The notes beneath the pieces were generated by a model. That model ran no database searches and had not been told where the DNA came from. It worked only from the letters and a program-made list of their open reading frames with translations. Of a stretch of DNA of 64,000 nucleotides, positions 34,422 to 44,747 are shown one piece after another (position 1 is the first letter of the stretch; every line of letters starts with the position of its first letter). The position numbers were made by a program, and so were the translations under genes. This stretch comes from Actinomadura xylanilytica (lineage in GTDB: Bacteria > Actinomycetota > Actinomycetes > Streptosporangiales > Streptosporangiaceae): positions 1,363,751-1,427,750 of the forward strand of contig NZ_JASNWE010000001.1 in assembly GCF_030283145.1 (NCBI RefSeq), given 5' to 3'.

Positions 34422-35789
34422 TCAGCCGGTCCCGGGCGCCGTCCCGGGCGGTGCGGTGACCGCCTCGACGGCCTCGCGGAGCGCGCGCGGGACGTCGTCG
34501 ACCAGGAGGTGGCGCCCGTCGTGGACGATCTGCCGCCCGGACACGACCACGTGCCGGACGTCGGCCGCGGTGGCGGCGAACACGGCGGTCTCGGCGGCGT
34601 ACCGGGGGCCCGCCCCGGCAGTGCGGACCGAGTCGAGGGCGACGGTGACCAGGTCGGCGTACGCGCCGGGTTCGAGCCGTCCGGCCTCGGGCCAGCCGAG
34701 GGCGTGGTGGCCGTTGGAGGTCGCGGCGGCGAGCAGCTCGCCGGCGGTCCAGTGCCCGCGCACCCGGGTGCGCAGCCGCTCGTCCAGCTCGACCGCGCGG
34801 GCCTCCTCGAACAGGTCGACGACCGCGTGCTGGTCGGAGCCGAGGCAGATCGGCGCGCCGGCAGCGGCGAGGGCGCGGGCCGGGCCGATGCCGTCGGCCA
34901 GGTCGCGTTCGGTGGTCGGGCACATGCACACGCCGGTGAGGGTGCCGCCGAGCAGGTCGATGTCGTCCGGGGTGAGGTGGGTGGCGTGCACGGCGGTGGT
35001 GCGGGCGCCGAGGGCGCCCGCCTCGGCCAGCAGGCGGGTGGGGGTGACGCCGTAGGCGTCCCGGCACGCCTCGTTCTCGGCGGGCTGCTCGGACAGGTGG
35101 ACGTGCAGCGGCGCGCCGTGCTCCCTGGCCCAGGACGCGACGGCGCTGATCTGCTCGCGCGGCACCGCGCGGACCGAGTGGATCGCGGCGCCGACGCGGG
35201 CGTGCGGACGGGCCTTGCCGGTCTGCTCGTGGAGGCTGTCGACGCGCCGCGCCCAGTTGCCCGCGGTGCCGTCGCCGAAGCGGAGCTGCGGGCCCTGGAG
35301 CGGCTGCCCGATGCCGCCGCTGAGGTAGCAGGTGTCCAGGAGGGTGACGCGCAGGCCCGCGTCGGCGGCGGCGGCGATCAGCGCCTCGCCCATCGCGTTG
35401 GGCTCGTCGTAGGGGGCGCCGCCGGGCCGGTGGTGCGGGTAGTGGAACTCGCCGACGCAGCTGATCCCGGCGAGCGCCATCTCGGCGTACACGGCGGTCG
35501 CCAGGGCCCGGTAGGACTCCGGGCCGAGCCGGCCCGCCACCTCGTACATCCGCTCGCGCCAGGTCCAGAACGTCCCGCGCCCGGCCTGGACGCGACCGCG
35601 GAGCGCCCGGTGGAACGCGTGGGAGTGCGCGTTCGCGAGGCCAGGGAGGGTCAGGCCGGGCAGGCTCTGGACGCCCGGGGGGGCCGGGACGCCGCGGGTG
35701 ACGCGGGTGAACCGCTCGCCGTCCGCCTCGAACAGGACATCGGCGGATAGACCATCTCCAAGCCAGGCAAGTTCGGCATGCCATTGCAT
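34422..35789 (-). CDS. hutF: Formimidoylglutamate deiminase
   Basis: A 455-residue amidohydrolase that deaminates N-formimino-L-glutamate to N-formyl-L-glutamate. Signatures are LPGLANAHSHAFHRALRGR (metal HxH), VGEFHYPHHRPGG, HVHLSEQPAENEAC, VHATHLTPDD and CLGSDQHAVVDLFEEAR. Last gene of the hutH-hutU-M20-hutF operon, 10 bp after the M20 stop. An AGGA site lies 8 nt before the ATG. Its presence commits the organism to the five-step histidine pathway, which needs an N-formylglutamate hydrolase as the final enzyme. Confidence 0.95.
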   Translation of the reverse strand: MQWHAELAWLGDGLSADVLFEADGERFTRVTRGVPAPPGVQSLPGLTLPGLANAHSHAFHRALRGRVQAGRGTFWTWRERMYEVAGRLGPESYRALATAVYAEMALAGISCVGEFHYPHHRPGGAPYDEPNAMGEALIAAAADAGLRVTLLDTCYLSGGIGQPLQGPQLRFGDGTAGNWARRVDSLHEQTGKARPHARVGAAIHSVRAVPREQISAVASWAREHGAPLHVHLSEQPAENEACRDAYGVTPTRLLAEAGALGARTTAVHATHLTPDDIDLLGGTLTGVCMCPTTERDLADGIGPARALAAAGAPICLGSDQHAVVDLFEEARAVELDERLRTRVRGHWTAGELLAAATSNGHHALGWPEAGRLEPGAYADLVTVALDSVRTAGAGPRYAAETAVFAATAADVRHVVVSGRQIVHDGRHLLVDDVPRALREAVEAVTAPPGTAPGTG

Positions 35790-35799
35790 AAGGGGGTTC

Positions 35800-36995
35800 C
35801 TACCCGTGTGTCAGGTCCTCCAGTACCGCGGCGAGCGCCTCGACCCCGGCGACGCGGTCGGCGGGGTCGGCGTGCTCGGCGGGCGCGTGGGAGACGCCGG
35901 TGGGGTTGCGGACGAACAGCATGGCCGCGGGCATCCGGGCGGACAGGACGCCCGCGTCGTGCCCGGCGCCGGTCGGCAGGACGGGCGCGCCGCCGAGCGC
36001 CGCGCAGACGCGGTCGCGGAGCGCCAGGTCGAACTCGACCGCCTCGGACGCCGACTCCTCGGCCACCCCGACGGTCACCCGGTGCGCGCCGGCCTCGGCG
36101 CGGGCGGCCCGCTCGACGTCCTCGACGGTGCGCCGCACGCCGCCCGCGGACGGGCCGCGCGCGTCCAGCCACGCGGTGACCGCCGACGGGATCGCGTTGA
36201 CGCCGCCCGGCGTGACCCGCACCTTCCCGACGGTGGCGAGGGTGCCGTGCCGCCCGGCGGCCTCGCGCGCCGCCAGCGCCATCCGGGCGAACGGGAGCAT
36301 CGGGTCGCGCCGGTCCTCCAGCCGGGTCGTCCCGGCGTGGTCGCCCGCCCCCGCGAAGTCGAACCGCCAGCGCCCGTGCGGGACGATCGCGCTCGCCGCG
36401 CCGACCGGGACCTCCAGCGCCCGGCCCTGCTCGACGTGCAGCTCGACGAAGCAGGAGACGCGGCCGAGCAGGGCCTCGTCCGGGCCGATCGCGTCGGGGT
36501 CCAGCCCGTTCTCGGCGAGGACGGCCGCCAGCGTGCGCCCGTCCGCGTCGGTCAGCGCGCGGGCCCGCGCCGGGTCGATCACGCCGGCCAGCAGCCGGGA
36601 CCCGAGGCACGCCACGCCGAAGCGGGCGCCCTCCTCCTCCGCGAACGCGCCCACCGCGATCGGCCGCGCCGGCCGGACCCCCCGCTCGCGCAGCAGGTCG
36701 ATGGCGGCGAACGCCGACACCACGCCGAGCGGCCCGTCGAACGCGCCGCCGCCGGGCACCGAGTCCAGGTGGCTCCCGGTCAGCACCGCGCCGTCGCGCG
36801 TCCCGTCCTCGGGCAGCCACCAGGCGAACAGGTTCCCGTTGGCGTCGGGCTCGACCGGCAGGCCGCGCCCGCGCGCCTCGTCGAGGAACCAGTCGCGGCA
36901 CTCCAGCTCCGGCGGCGTCCAGGCGAACCGGTGGTAGCCGCCACCGTCCGGGTCCCGGCCGACGGGCAGCAGCGCCGCCCACATCTCCTCGAAGC

Positions 36996-36999
<4 letters not shown>
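35800..36999 (-). CDS. M20 allantoate amidohydrolase-like protein in the hut operon
   Basis: A 399-residue M20 zinc hydrolase of the AllC / N-carbamoyl-amino-acid hydrolase branch. Motifs are [18 protein letters not shown] (first metal His/Asp), [11 protein letters not shown] (catalytic Glu pair), [22 protein letters not shown] and [10 protein letters not shown]. The GTG start overlaps the hutU stop (GTGA). No HutG (N-formylglutamate amidohydrolase) is encoded nearby, and this enzyme sits between hutU and hutF. I therefore infer that it hydrolyses N-formyl-L-glutamate, or possibly N-carbamoylglutamate. A role in allantoate breakdown is less likely here. Confidence 0.88.
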
Positions 37000-38720
<1,721 letters not shown>

Positions 38721-38748
38721 CGTGGCTCCTTGGATGAGAGGAGAGGGG

Positions 38749-40293
38749 TCAGGCGAGCGGGCCGGTGACCGCTTCGGCGGCGGCGACGAGCGAGCCGTCC
38801 CGGAGCAGCGCGGTGGCGGCGGCGATCTCCGGCGCCAGGTGCCGGTCCGGGCCGGGCGGCGGCACCCGCTCGCGCAGCGCGGCGACGACCGCGCCGGTGG
38901 CCGGGCCGGGCCGCAGCGGGGTGCGCAGGTCCAGCGCCCGCGCGGCAGTGAGGATCTCGATGGCGACGATCTGCGCGAGGCCGTCGACGGACCGGCGCAG
39001 CTTGCGCGCCCCGGCCCAGCCCATCGACACGTGGTCCTCCTGCATCGCCGAGCTCGGGATCGAGTCGGCGGACGCGGGCACCGCCAGCCGCTTCAGCTCC
39101 GACACGATCGCGGCCTGGGTGTACTGGGCGATCATGTGCCCGGAGTCCACCCCCGGGTCGTCGGCCAGGAACGGCGGCAGCCCGTACGAGCGGGCCTTGT
39201 CGAGCAGCCGGTCGGTGCGCCGCTCCGACATCGAGCCCACGTCGGCGGCGGGGATCGCCAGGAAGTCCAGCACGTACGCGATGGGCGCGCCGTGGAAGTT
39301 GCCGTTGGACTCCACCCGCCCGTCCGGCAGCACCACCGGGTTGTCGACGGCCGAGGCGAGCTCTCGGCCCGCGACCAGCTCGGCGTGCGCGAGGGTGTCG
39401 CGGGCCGCGCCGTGCACCTGCGGGGCGCAGCGCAGCGAGTAGGCGTCCTGGACGCGGGTGCAGTCCGGCCCCCGGTGCGACTCCATGATCCCCGAGTCGG
39501 CGAGCAGCGCCCGCAGGTTGGCGGCCGACCGCGCCTGCCCCGGGTGCGGGCGCAGCTCCTGGAGGTCGGCGGCGAAGACCCGGTCGGTGCCGAGCAGCGC
39601 CTCCACCGTCATCGCGGCGGCCAGGTCGGCGGCCTTGAGCAGCTCGCGCAGGTCGCGCAGCGCCAGGACGAGCATGCCGAGCATCCCGTCGGTGCCGTTC
39701 AGCAGCGCCAGCCCCTCCTTGGCGCCGAGCGCGACCGGCTCGATCCCCGCAGCGGCGAGCGCCCGCGCGGCCGGCATCAGCTCGCCCCGGGCGTCCCGGG
39801 CCGAACCCTCCCCGACCAGGGTGAGGGCGGCGGAGGCGAGCGGGGCCAGGTCGCCCGAGCAGCCGAGGCTGCCGTGCTCGTGCACGACCGGGGTGACGCC
39901 CGCGTTGAGCACCGCGGCGAGGGTCCGCGCGGTGACGGGCTGCACGCCGGTGCGGCCCGTCGCGAGCGTGTGCAGGCGCAGCAGCATCATCGCCCGCACC
40001 ACCTCGCGCTCGACCTCGGGCCCGGACCCGGCCGCGTGCGACCGGACGATGTTGAGCTGCAACCGGGCGCGCAGCTCGGGCGCGATGTGCCGGGTGGCGA
40101 GCGCCCCGAAGCCGGTCGACACCCCGTACACCGGCGTCCGCCGCGCGGACAGCTCCTCGATGTGCGCCCGCGCCGCCGCGATCGCCGCCAGCGCCGGGCC
40201 GGTGAGCTCCACCGCCGCGCCGTCCCGGGCCACCGCGACGACCTGATCGAACGTCAGCGGTTCCGGGCCGACCTGGATGATCCTGTCCGCCAT
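38749..40293 (-). CDS. hutH: Histidine ammonia-lyase
   Basis: A 514-residue enzyme that deaminates L-histidine to urocanate. The base-bearing loop is [12 protein letters not shown]. The MIO-forming tripeptide is C145-S146-G147 in [13 protein letters not shown]; the Ser is intact. Cys in place of Ala is, as I recall, also present in Streptomyces HutH. Other signatures are [17 protein letters not shown] and [18 protein letters not shown] at 40293 gives the usual HAL N-terminus; in-frame ATGs at 40305 and 40314 are possible. First gene of the hut operon, with the candidate operator 68 bp upstream. Confidence 0.95.
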   Translation of the reverse strand: MADRIIQVGPEPLTFDQVVAVARDGAAVELTGPALAAIAAARAHIEELSARRTPVYGVSTGFGALATRHIAPELRARLQLNIVRSHAAGSGPEVEREVVRAMMLLRLHTLATGRTGVQPVTARTLAAVLNAGVTPVVHEHGSLGCSGDLAPLASAALTLVGEGSARDARGELMPAARALAAAGIEPVALGAKEGLALLNGTDGMLGMLVLALRDLRELLKAADLAAAMTVEALLGTDRVFAADLQELRPHPGQARSAANLRALLADSGIMESHRGPDCTRVQDAYSLRCAPQVHGAARDTLAHAELVAGRELASAVDNPVVLPDGRVESNGNFHGAPIAYVLDFLAIPAADVGSMSERRTDRLLDKARSYGLPPFLADDPGVDSGHMIAQYTQAAIVSELKRLAVPASADSIPSSAMQEDHVSMGWAGARKLRRSVDGLAQIVAIEILTAARALDLRTPLRPGPATGAVVAALRERVPPPGPDRHLAPEIAAATALLRDGSLVAAAEAVTGPLA

Positions 40294-40360
40294 GCCGAAA
40301 CTCATACCCACCATTCCAACCCGCGGACCCGGCCGCCGGTGAGCCCCGGCGCGCACGATC

Positions 40361-40378
40361 TGTCTCACATACGAGACA
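40361..40378. promoter_or_regulatory. Candidate HutR (IclR) operator between hutH and iclR
   Basis: Perfect inverted repeat TGTCTC-ACATAC-GAGACA, 68 bp before hutH and 18 bp before the iclR start. The same GTCTC-N6-GAGAC arms occur upstream of hutI. The position fits repression of the hut operon and autoregulation. Confidence 0.75.
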
Positions 40379-40395
40379 ATGCGCGGGGAGGGCGG

Positions 40396-41166
40396 ATGGC
40401 ACAGGTCCCGGCGGCGCGGCGGGCGCTCGCGGTGCTGCGGCTGCTGGCCGGGTCGGCCGGGCCGCTGCCCGCGTCCAGCATCGCGCGCGCCCTGGAGCTG
40501 CCGAGGTCGAGCACCTACCACCTGCTCACCGCGATGGCGGGCGACGGCTTCGTGACCTACGTGCCCGAGGAGCGCCGCTGGGGCCTCGGCGTCGCGGCGT
40601 TCGAGGTCGGCTCCGCCTACCTGCGGCACGAGCCGCTCGAACGGCTCGCCCGGCCGCTGCTGCGCCGGCTGGTCGACCGCGTCGGCGAGATCGCGCAGCT
40701 CGGCGTGCTGCACGGCGCCGAGACCCTCTACCTGGTCAAGGAGCAGCCGCGGCGGCACGCCACCCTGATCACCGACGTGGGCGTGCGGATGCCCGCGCAG
40801 CTCACCGCCAGCGGACGGTCGATGCTCGCGCACCTGCCCGCCGCGCAGGTGCGGGCGCTGTTCCCCGGACGGTTCGTCGACCGCACCGGCGCGGGCAGCC
40901 CGGCGTCGCTGCGCGAGCTGCGGCGCGAGCTGGCCGGCGATGCCCGGCGCGGCTGGTCGGCCGAGGACGGCTACGTCACCGAGGGCCTGGCCAGCATCGC
41001 GGCCTGCTCGTTCGACCACACCGGGCACCCGGCGGCGGCCGTCACGGTCACCTTCCGGCGCGAGGAGCGTCCGGCGGAGACCTGGCCCGCCCTGGCCGCG
41101 CCCATCCGCGCCACCGCCGCCGACCTCACGGCCCGGCTGGGCGGCCGTGCCCCGTCCGCCGGCTGA
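40396..41166 (+). CDS. IclR-family regulator, probable hut repressor
   Basis: A 256-residue IclR protein. The N-terminal winged helix covers residues ~5-65 (RRALAVLRLLAGSAGPLPASSIARALELPRSSTYHLL broken at the turn). The C-terminal GAF-like effector domain covers ~80-250 (GEIAQLGVLHGAETLYLVKEQ; AEDGYVTEGLASIAACSF). The ATG has a GGGGAGG site. It is divergent from hutH, and the only regulator touching the hut promoter. I infer that it senses histidine or urocanate and binds the GTCTC-N6-GAGAC repeat. Confidence 0.9.
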   Translation: MAQVPAARRALAVLRLLAGSAGPLPASSIARALELPRSSTYHLLTAMAGDGFVTYVPEERRWGLGVAAFEVGSAYLRHEPLERLARPLLRRLVDRVGEIAQLGVLHGAETLYLVKEQPRRHATLITDVGVRMPAQLTASGRSMLAHLPAAQVRALFPGRFVDRTGAGSPASLRELRRELAGDARRGWSAEDGYVTEGLASIAACSFDHTGHPAAAVTVTFRREERPAETWPALAAPIRATAADLTARLGGRAPSAG

Positions 41167-41236
41167 CGTCCCCTGCCGGCGGAACCAGGGCCGGAACGCG
41201 GGCCGGAACGCGGGCGCCTGACGCCGGACGCGGGAA

Positions 41237-41286
41237 CGCGAGCGGCCACGGGCACGACGAGGGTCGTGGTCCCGTGGCCGCTCGCG
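41237..41286. terminator. Very strong bidirectional hairpin
   Basis: GCGAGCGGCCACGGG at 41238-41252 pairs perfectly with CCCGTGGCCGCTCGC at 41271-41285. One further pair extends it outside, and an inner CACGAC/GTCGTG stem closes a GAGG loop. It sits between the convergent iclR and binding-protein genes and should terminate both. Confidence 0.8.
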
Positions 41287-41299
41287 CGCCGGGGTCGGA

Positions 41300-42217
41300 T
41301 CAGACCAGGCCGGCCTTCTTCAGCCACTCCTTCGCGACGTCCTCGGGGTCGGCCTTCTCGGTCTCCATCGTGCCGTTCATGTCGATCAGGTCCTGCGTGG
41401 TGAGCTTGGCCGACACGGCGTTCAGCGCCTGCCGGGCAGTGTCGTCCACCTTGGACTTGTAGACCAGCGGCAGCACGTTCTGCGCGCCGAAGAGGTTCTT
41501 GGGGTCCTCCAGCGGCACCAGCTTGTCCTTGGTGATCGCCGGGTTGGTGGTGAACAGGTTGCCCGCCTGGATCTGGCCCTTCTTCAGGTTGGCCAGCGTG
41601 ATCGGCCCGGTGTCCAGCGACTTGAACTGCTTGAACGTCAGGCCGTACACCTTCTCCAGGCCGAGCATGCCCTGCTGCCGCGTCTTGAACTCCGGCGGGC
41701 CGCCGACGACCAGGTCCTTGGCGACCGGCTTGAGGTCCTCGATGGTCTTGAGCTTGTACTTGGCCGCGGTCTCCGCCGTGACGACCAGCGCGTCCTTGTC
41801 CTCGGCCTTGGACGGGTCGAGGATCTCCAGCGCCGGGGGGAGCTTCTGCTTGAGCGCGGTGTCGACGTCCTCCGTCGTGGCGGCGGTGGTGTTCGTCTTG
41901 TCGACCCTGGCCAGCAGCGCCCCGTTGTACTCGGGGAAGACCTGGATCGCGCCGCTCTCCACCTGGCCGTAGTAGACCTCGCGGGCACCGATCTTGAACT
42001 TGCGGGCGACCTTGACGCCCTTGGCCTCCATGGCCTGCGCGTAGATCTCGCCGAGCAGCTCGCTCTCGGCGAAGTCGGCCGAGCCGACCGTGACGGTGCC
42101 GCCCGAGCCCTTGTCGCCGCCCTTCAGCGGGTCGCCGCCGTCGTCGCCGCCACCGCAGGCCGACAGGGCGAGGGCCGCCGCCAGCACGAGGCCCGCGCCT
42201 CGGATCATCCGGGACAT
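41300..42217 (-). CDS. OpuC/ProX-type ABC substrate-binding lipoprotein
   Basis: A 305-residue lipoprotein. The signal sequence ends in the lipobox LSAC (Cys at ~21), followed by a Gly/Asp linker. The OpuAC-type domain follows, with VTVGSADFAESELLGEIYAQAMEAKG near the start and the ligand-site region IQVFPEYNGALL. The family binds glycine betaine, choline, carnitine or related quaternary amines through an aromatic cage; some members bind histidine or ergothioneine. GGAAGGA precedes the ATG. It is the last gene of a four-gene importer operon. Confidence 0.9.
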   Translation of the reverse strand: MSRMIRGAGLVLAAALALSACGGGDDGGDPLKGGDKGSGGTVTVGSADFAESELLGEIYAQAMEAKGVKVARKFKIGAREVYYGQVESGAIQVFPEYNGALLARVDKTNTTAATTEDVDTALKQKLPPALEILDPSKAEDKDALVVTAETAAKYKLKTIEDLKPVAKDLVVGGPPEFKTRQQGMLGLEKVYGLTFKQFKSLDTGPITLANLKKGQIQAGNLFTTNPAITKDKLVPLEDPKNLFGAQNVLPLVYKSKVDDTARQALNAVSAKLTTQDLIDMNGTMETEKADPEDVAKEWLKKAGLV

Positions 42218-42261
42218 GTGTGTTCCTTCCTAGGGACGTGCAATGTTCGAGAGTCCGCGGC

Positions 42262-42960
42262 TCAGGCGCCGGCGTACTGGAGCCGCACCCCGGGCGACAC
42301 CGCCCAGCGGCGCAGCACCGTGAACAGCGCCTGGATCAGCACCGCCATCAGGGCGACCAGGATCGCGCCGCCCGCCATCTGGTCGTACTCCTGGCGGGCG
42401 TAGCCGTCGACGATGTAGCGGCCGAAGCCGCCGAGCCCGACGTAGGCGGCGAGGGTGGCCGTCGAGACGATCTGGATCGCGGCCGTGCGCAGCCCCAGCA
42501 GGATCAGCGGCAGCGCCACCGGCATCTCCAGCCGCAGGATCACCTGCGCCCCGGTCATCCCCATCCCCTCGGCCGCGTCGCGCAGCCCCGGCTCGACCTG
42601 CTGGACGCCCGCGTAGGCGTTCACCAGGACCGGCGGGACCGCCAGCACGACCAGCGGGATCAGGATCGGCACCAGGTCGCCCGCCGAGGTCAGCACCACC
42701 GCGAGGATGAGCAGGCCCAGCGTCGGCAGGGCCCGCGCGGCGTTGGCCGACGAGGTCACCGCGAACCCGGTCACCGAGGCCAGCCGGCCCCGCCGCACGT
42801 GCCCGAACAGCAGGCCGAGCGGCAGCGCGATCAGCACGGTGACGGCGAACGCGAGCAGCGAGTACCAGCAGTGCTCGACGAACCGGTGCGGGATGCCGTC
42901 GGGGCCCGACCACTGGGCGGACTCGCCGAACCACTTCAGCGCGTCGAAGATGGCGTTCAC
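42262..42960 (-). CDS. ABC importer permease (ProW/OpuCD-like)
   Basis: A 232-residue permease with about six helices and the EAA-type loop GLRDAAEGMGMTGAQVILRLEMPVALPLILLG (read in two parts). The GTG start overlaps the stop of the upstream permease (GTGA). Two distinct permeases with one ATPase and one binding protein form a classic OpuC-like importer. Substrate inference: a quaternary amine or a histidine-like betaine, from the family and the location between two HAL-family genes. Confidence 0.92.
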   Translation of the reverse strand: MNAIFDALKWFGESAQWSGPDGIPHRFVEHCWYSLLAFAVTVLIALPLGLLFGHVRRGRLASVTGFAVTSSANAARALPTLGLLILAVVLTSAGDLVPILIPLVVLAVPPVLVNAYAGVQQVEPGLRDAAEGMGMTGAQVILRLEMPVALPLILLGLRTAAIQIVSTATLAAYVGLGGFGRYIVDGYARQEYDQMAGGAILVALMAVLIQALFTVLRRWAVSPGVRLQYAGA

Positions 42961-43727
42961 GCGGTCTCACCCTCCCTGGCCGCCGGCACCCGGTCACGGT
43001 CGCGGCTCTGGCCACGGTTCTTGCGCCGCGTGGCGCGGGCCCGCTCCCACGGCGTCAGCAGCCGCTGGATCAGCAGCAGGATCAGGTCGGACAGCAGCGC
43101 CAGCGTGATGATCAGCACGATGCCGACCACGAGCGGCGTCGGGAAGTCGCGGCGCAGGCCGTCGGTGAACAGCTCGCCGAGGCCGCCGATCCCGATCAGG
43201 GCGCCCACGCTGACCAGGCTGATGTTGGAGACGGTGGCCACCCGCAGCCCGGCCATCACCACCGGCAGCGCGATCGGCAGGTCGACCTGGACCAGCCGGC
43301 GCAGCTCGCCGAAGCCCATCGCGACCGCCGACTGCCGGACGTGGGCGGGCACCGAGCCGAGCCCGTCCACCACGCTCGGCACCAGCACCGAGAGCGTGTA
43401 GAGGGTCAGCGGGACGACCACGGTGGTGTAGGTCAGCCCGCTGAAGGCGACCAGCACCACGAACAGCGCGATCGAGGGCAGCGCGTAGAGCACGCTGGTC
43501 ACGGCCAGGACGGGTCCGTAGAGCCGGCGCCAGCGCGCGCACGCGATGCCGAGCGGCAGCGCGATCACCAGGCCGAGCAGGATCGGGGTGAACGAGAGGA
43601 TCAGGTGTTCCTTGAGGGCCGACAGGATGTCGTCGGAGAGGTTCCGCCTGATCCAGTCCCAGCGGATCAGCGGCTCGCCGTCGTCCCCGATCGCCAGCGC
43701 GGCCAGCGCGGGGCTCACCGGGGTCAC
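42957..43727 (-). CDS. ABC importer permease (ProW/OpuCB-like)
   Basis: A 256-residue permease with helices starting at HLILSFTPILLGLVIALPLGIAC. The EAA loop is HVRQSAVAMGFGELRRLVQVDLPIALPVVMAG. It has a short N-terminal cytoplasmic part and a basic C-terminus. The GTG start overlaps the ATPase stop, so the operon is translated as a chain. It pairs with the second permease to form the membrane pore. Confidence 0.92.
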   Translation of the reverse strand: MTPVSPALAALAIGDDGEPLIRWDWIRRNLSDDILSALKEHLILSFTPILLGLVIALPLGIACARWRRLYGPVLAVTSVLYALPSIALFVVLVAFSGLTYTTVVVPLTLYTLSVLVPSVVDGLGSVPAHVRQSAVAMGFGELRRLVQVDLPIALPVVMAGLRVATVSNISLVSVGALIGIGGLGELFTDGLRRDFPTPLVVGIVLIITLALLSDLILLLIQRLLTPWERARATRRKNRGQSRDRDRVPAAREGETA

Positions 43728-44575
43728 CGGTCCGCCACCGCCGGGCCCGCGGCGTCCTGGCCCAGGGCGTCGCCGCGCGACCGGGACGTCTCGGCGGCCT
43801 GCTCGGCGTCGAGTTCCTGGCTGAAGCGCAGCCGCCTGATCCCGCGGTCGCCGCCGAGGAAGTCGCTGACGAAGTCGTCGGCCGGCGCCGACAGCAGCTC
43901 GTCGGGGGTGGTGTACTGCGCCAGCCGTCCTCCGACCTGGAAGACCGCGATGCGGTGGCCGAGCTTGACCGCCTCGTCGATGTCGTGGGTGACGAACACA
44001 ATCGTCTTCTCCACCTCGTCCTGGAGGCGCAGGAACTCGTCCTGGAGGCCGGCGCGCACGATCGGGTCGACGGCGCTGAACGGCTCGTCCATCAGCATGA
44101 TCGGCGGATCGGCGGCGAGCGCGCGCGCCACGCCGACGCGCTGCTGCTGGCCGCCGGAGAGCTGGGCCGGGAAGCGCTTGGCCAGCCCCGGGTCGAGCCC
44201 GACCCGGGCCATCAGGGCGTGCGCCTCGGCGCGGGCCTTCTTCTTGTCCCAGCCGAGCAGGTACGGGACGGTCGCGATGTTGTCGACGATCGTGCGGTGC
44301 GGGAACAGCCCCGCCTGCTGGATGACGTAGCCGATGCCCCGGCGCAGCGCCGGCGGATCGACGTCCCGGACGTCCTTCCCGTCCACCGCCACGGTGCCGT
44401 CGGTCGCGTCGACCATCCGGTTGATCATCCGCAGCGTGGTGGTCTTGCCGCAGCCGGACGGGCCGACCAGCACGGTGATGCGGCCGGCCTGGATCTCCAG
44501 GTCGAGCCCGTCGACGGCCACGGTGCCGTCGGGATAGCGCTTGGTGACGCCGTCAAAGGTGATCAAACGGTTCAC
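43724..44575 (-). CDS. ABC importer ATP-binding protein (ProV/OpuCA-like)
   Basis: A 283-residue ATPase. Walker A is GPSGCGKTTTLRMINRM, the Q-loop is YVIQQAGLFPHRT, the signature is LSGGQQQRVGVARALA, Walker B is IMLMDEPFSAVDP, and the H-loop is FVTHDIDEAVKLG. The C-terminal CBS domains of the typical osmoregulated OpuCA are missing, so ionic-strength gating is unlikely. That favours nutrient uptake over osmoprotection. First gene of the operon, GTG start, divergent from the HAL-like gene. Confidence 0.92.
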   Translation of the reverse strand: MNRLITFDGVTKRYPDGTVAVDGLDLEIQAGRITVLVGPSGCGKTTTLRMINRMVDATDGTVAVDGKDVRDVDPPALRRGIGYVIQQAGLFPHRTIVDNIATVPYLLGWDKKKARAEAHALMARVGLDPGLAKRFPAQLSGGQQQRVGVARALAADPPIMLMDEPFSAVDPIVRAGLQDEFLRLQDEVEKTIVFVTHDIDEAVKLGHRIAVFQVGGRLAQYTTPDELLSAPADDFVSDFLGGDRGIRRLRFSQELDAEQAAETSRSRGDALGQDAAGPAVADR

Positions 44576-44747
44576 GTCCTCGTCGGGCGTCGGCGACGCC
44601 GGGGTTCCGTTCGCTGGCCTGTGCTGATCGTCTTCGGCATCTACCCAACAGTAGCCAATCGTCGTCCCCGGACATACGTTCCGACCTGGTCAAGTCATCA
44701 CATCTTGAGCATAACTACCTGAATACTGTAGAAAGTAGCGTGGCCCC
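44576..44747. promoter_or_regulatory. Divergent promoter region, importer / HAL-like gene
   Basis: A 172-bp region. An inverted repeat TCAAG-N9-CTTGA lies at 44690-44708, and CTAC-N9-GTAG at 44715-44731. Either could be an operator for the LacI protein encoded downstream, or for another regulator. The HAL-like GTG start has only a weak ribosome site. Confidence 0.4.
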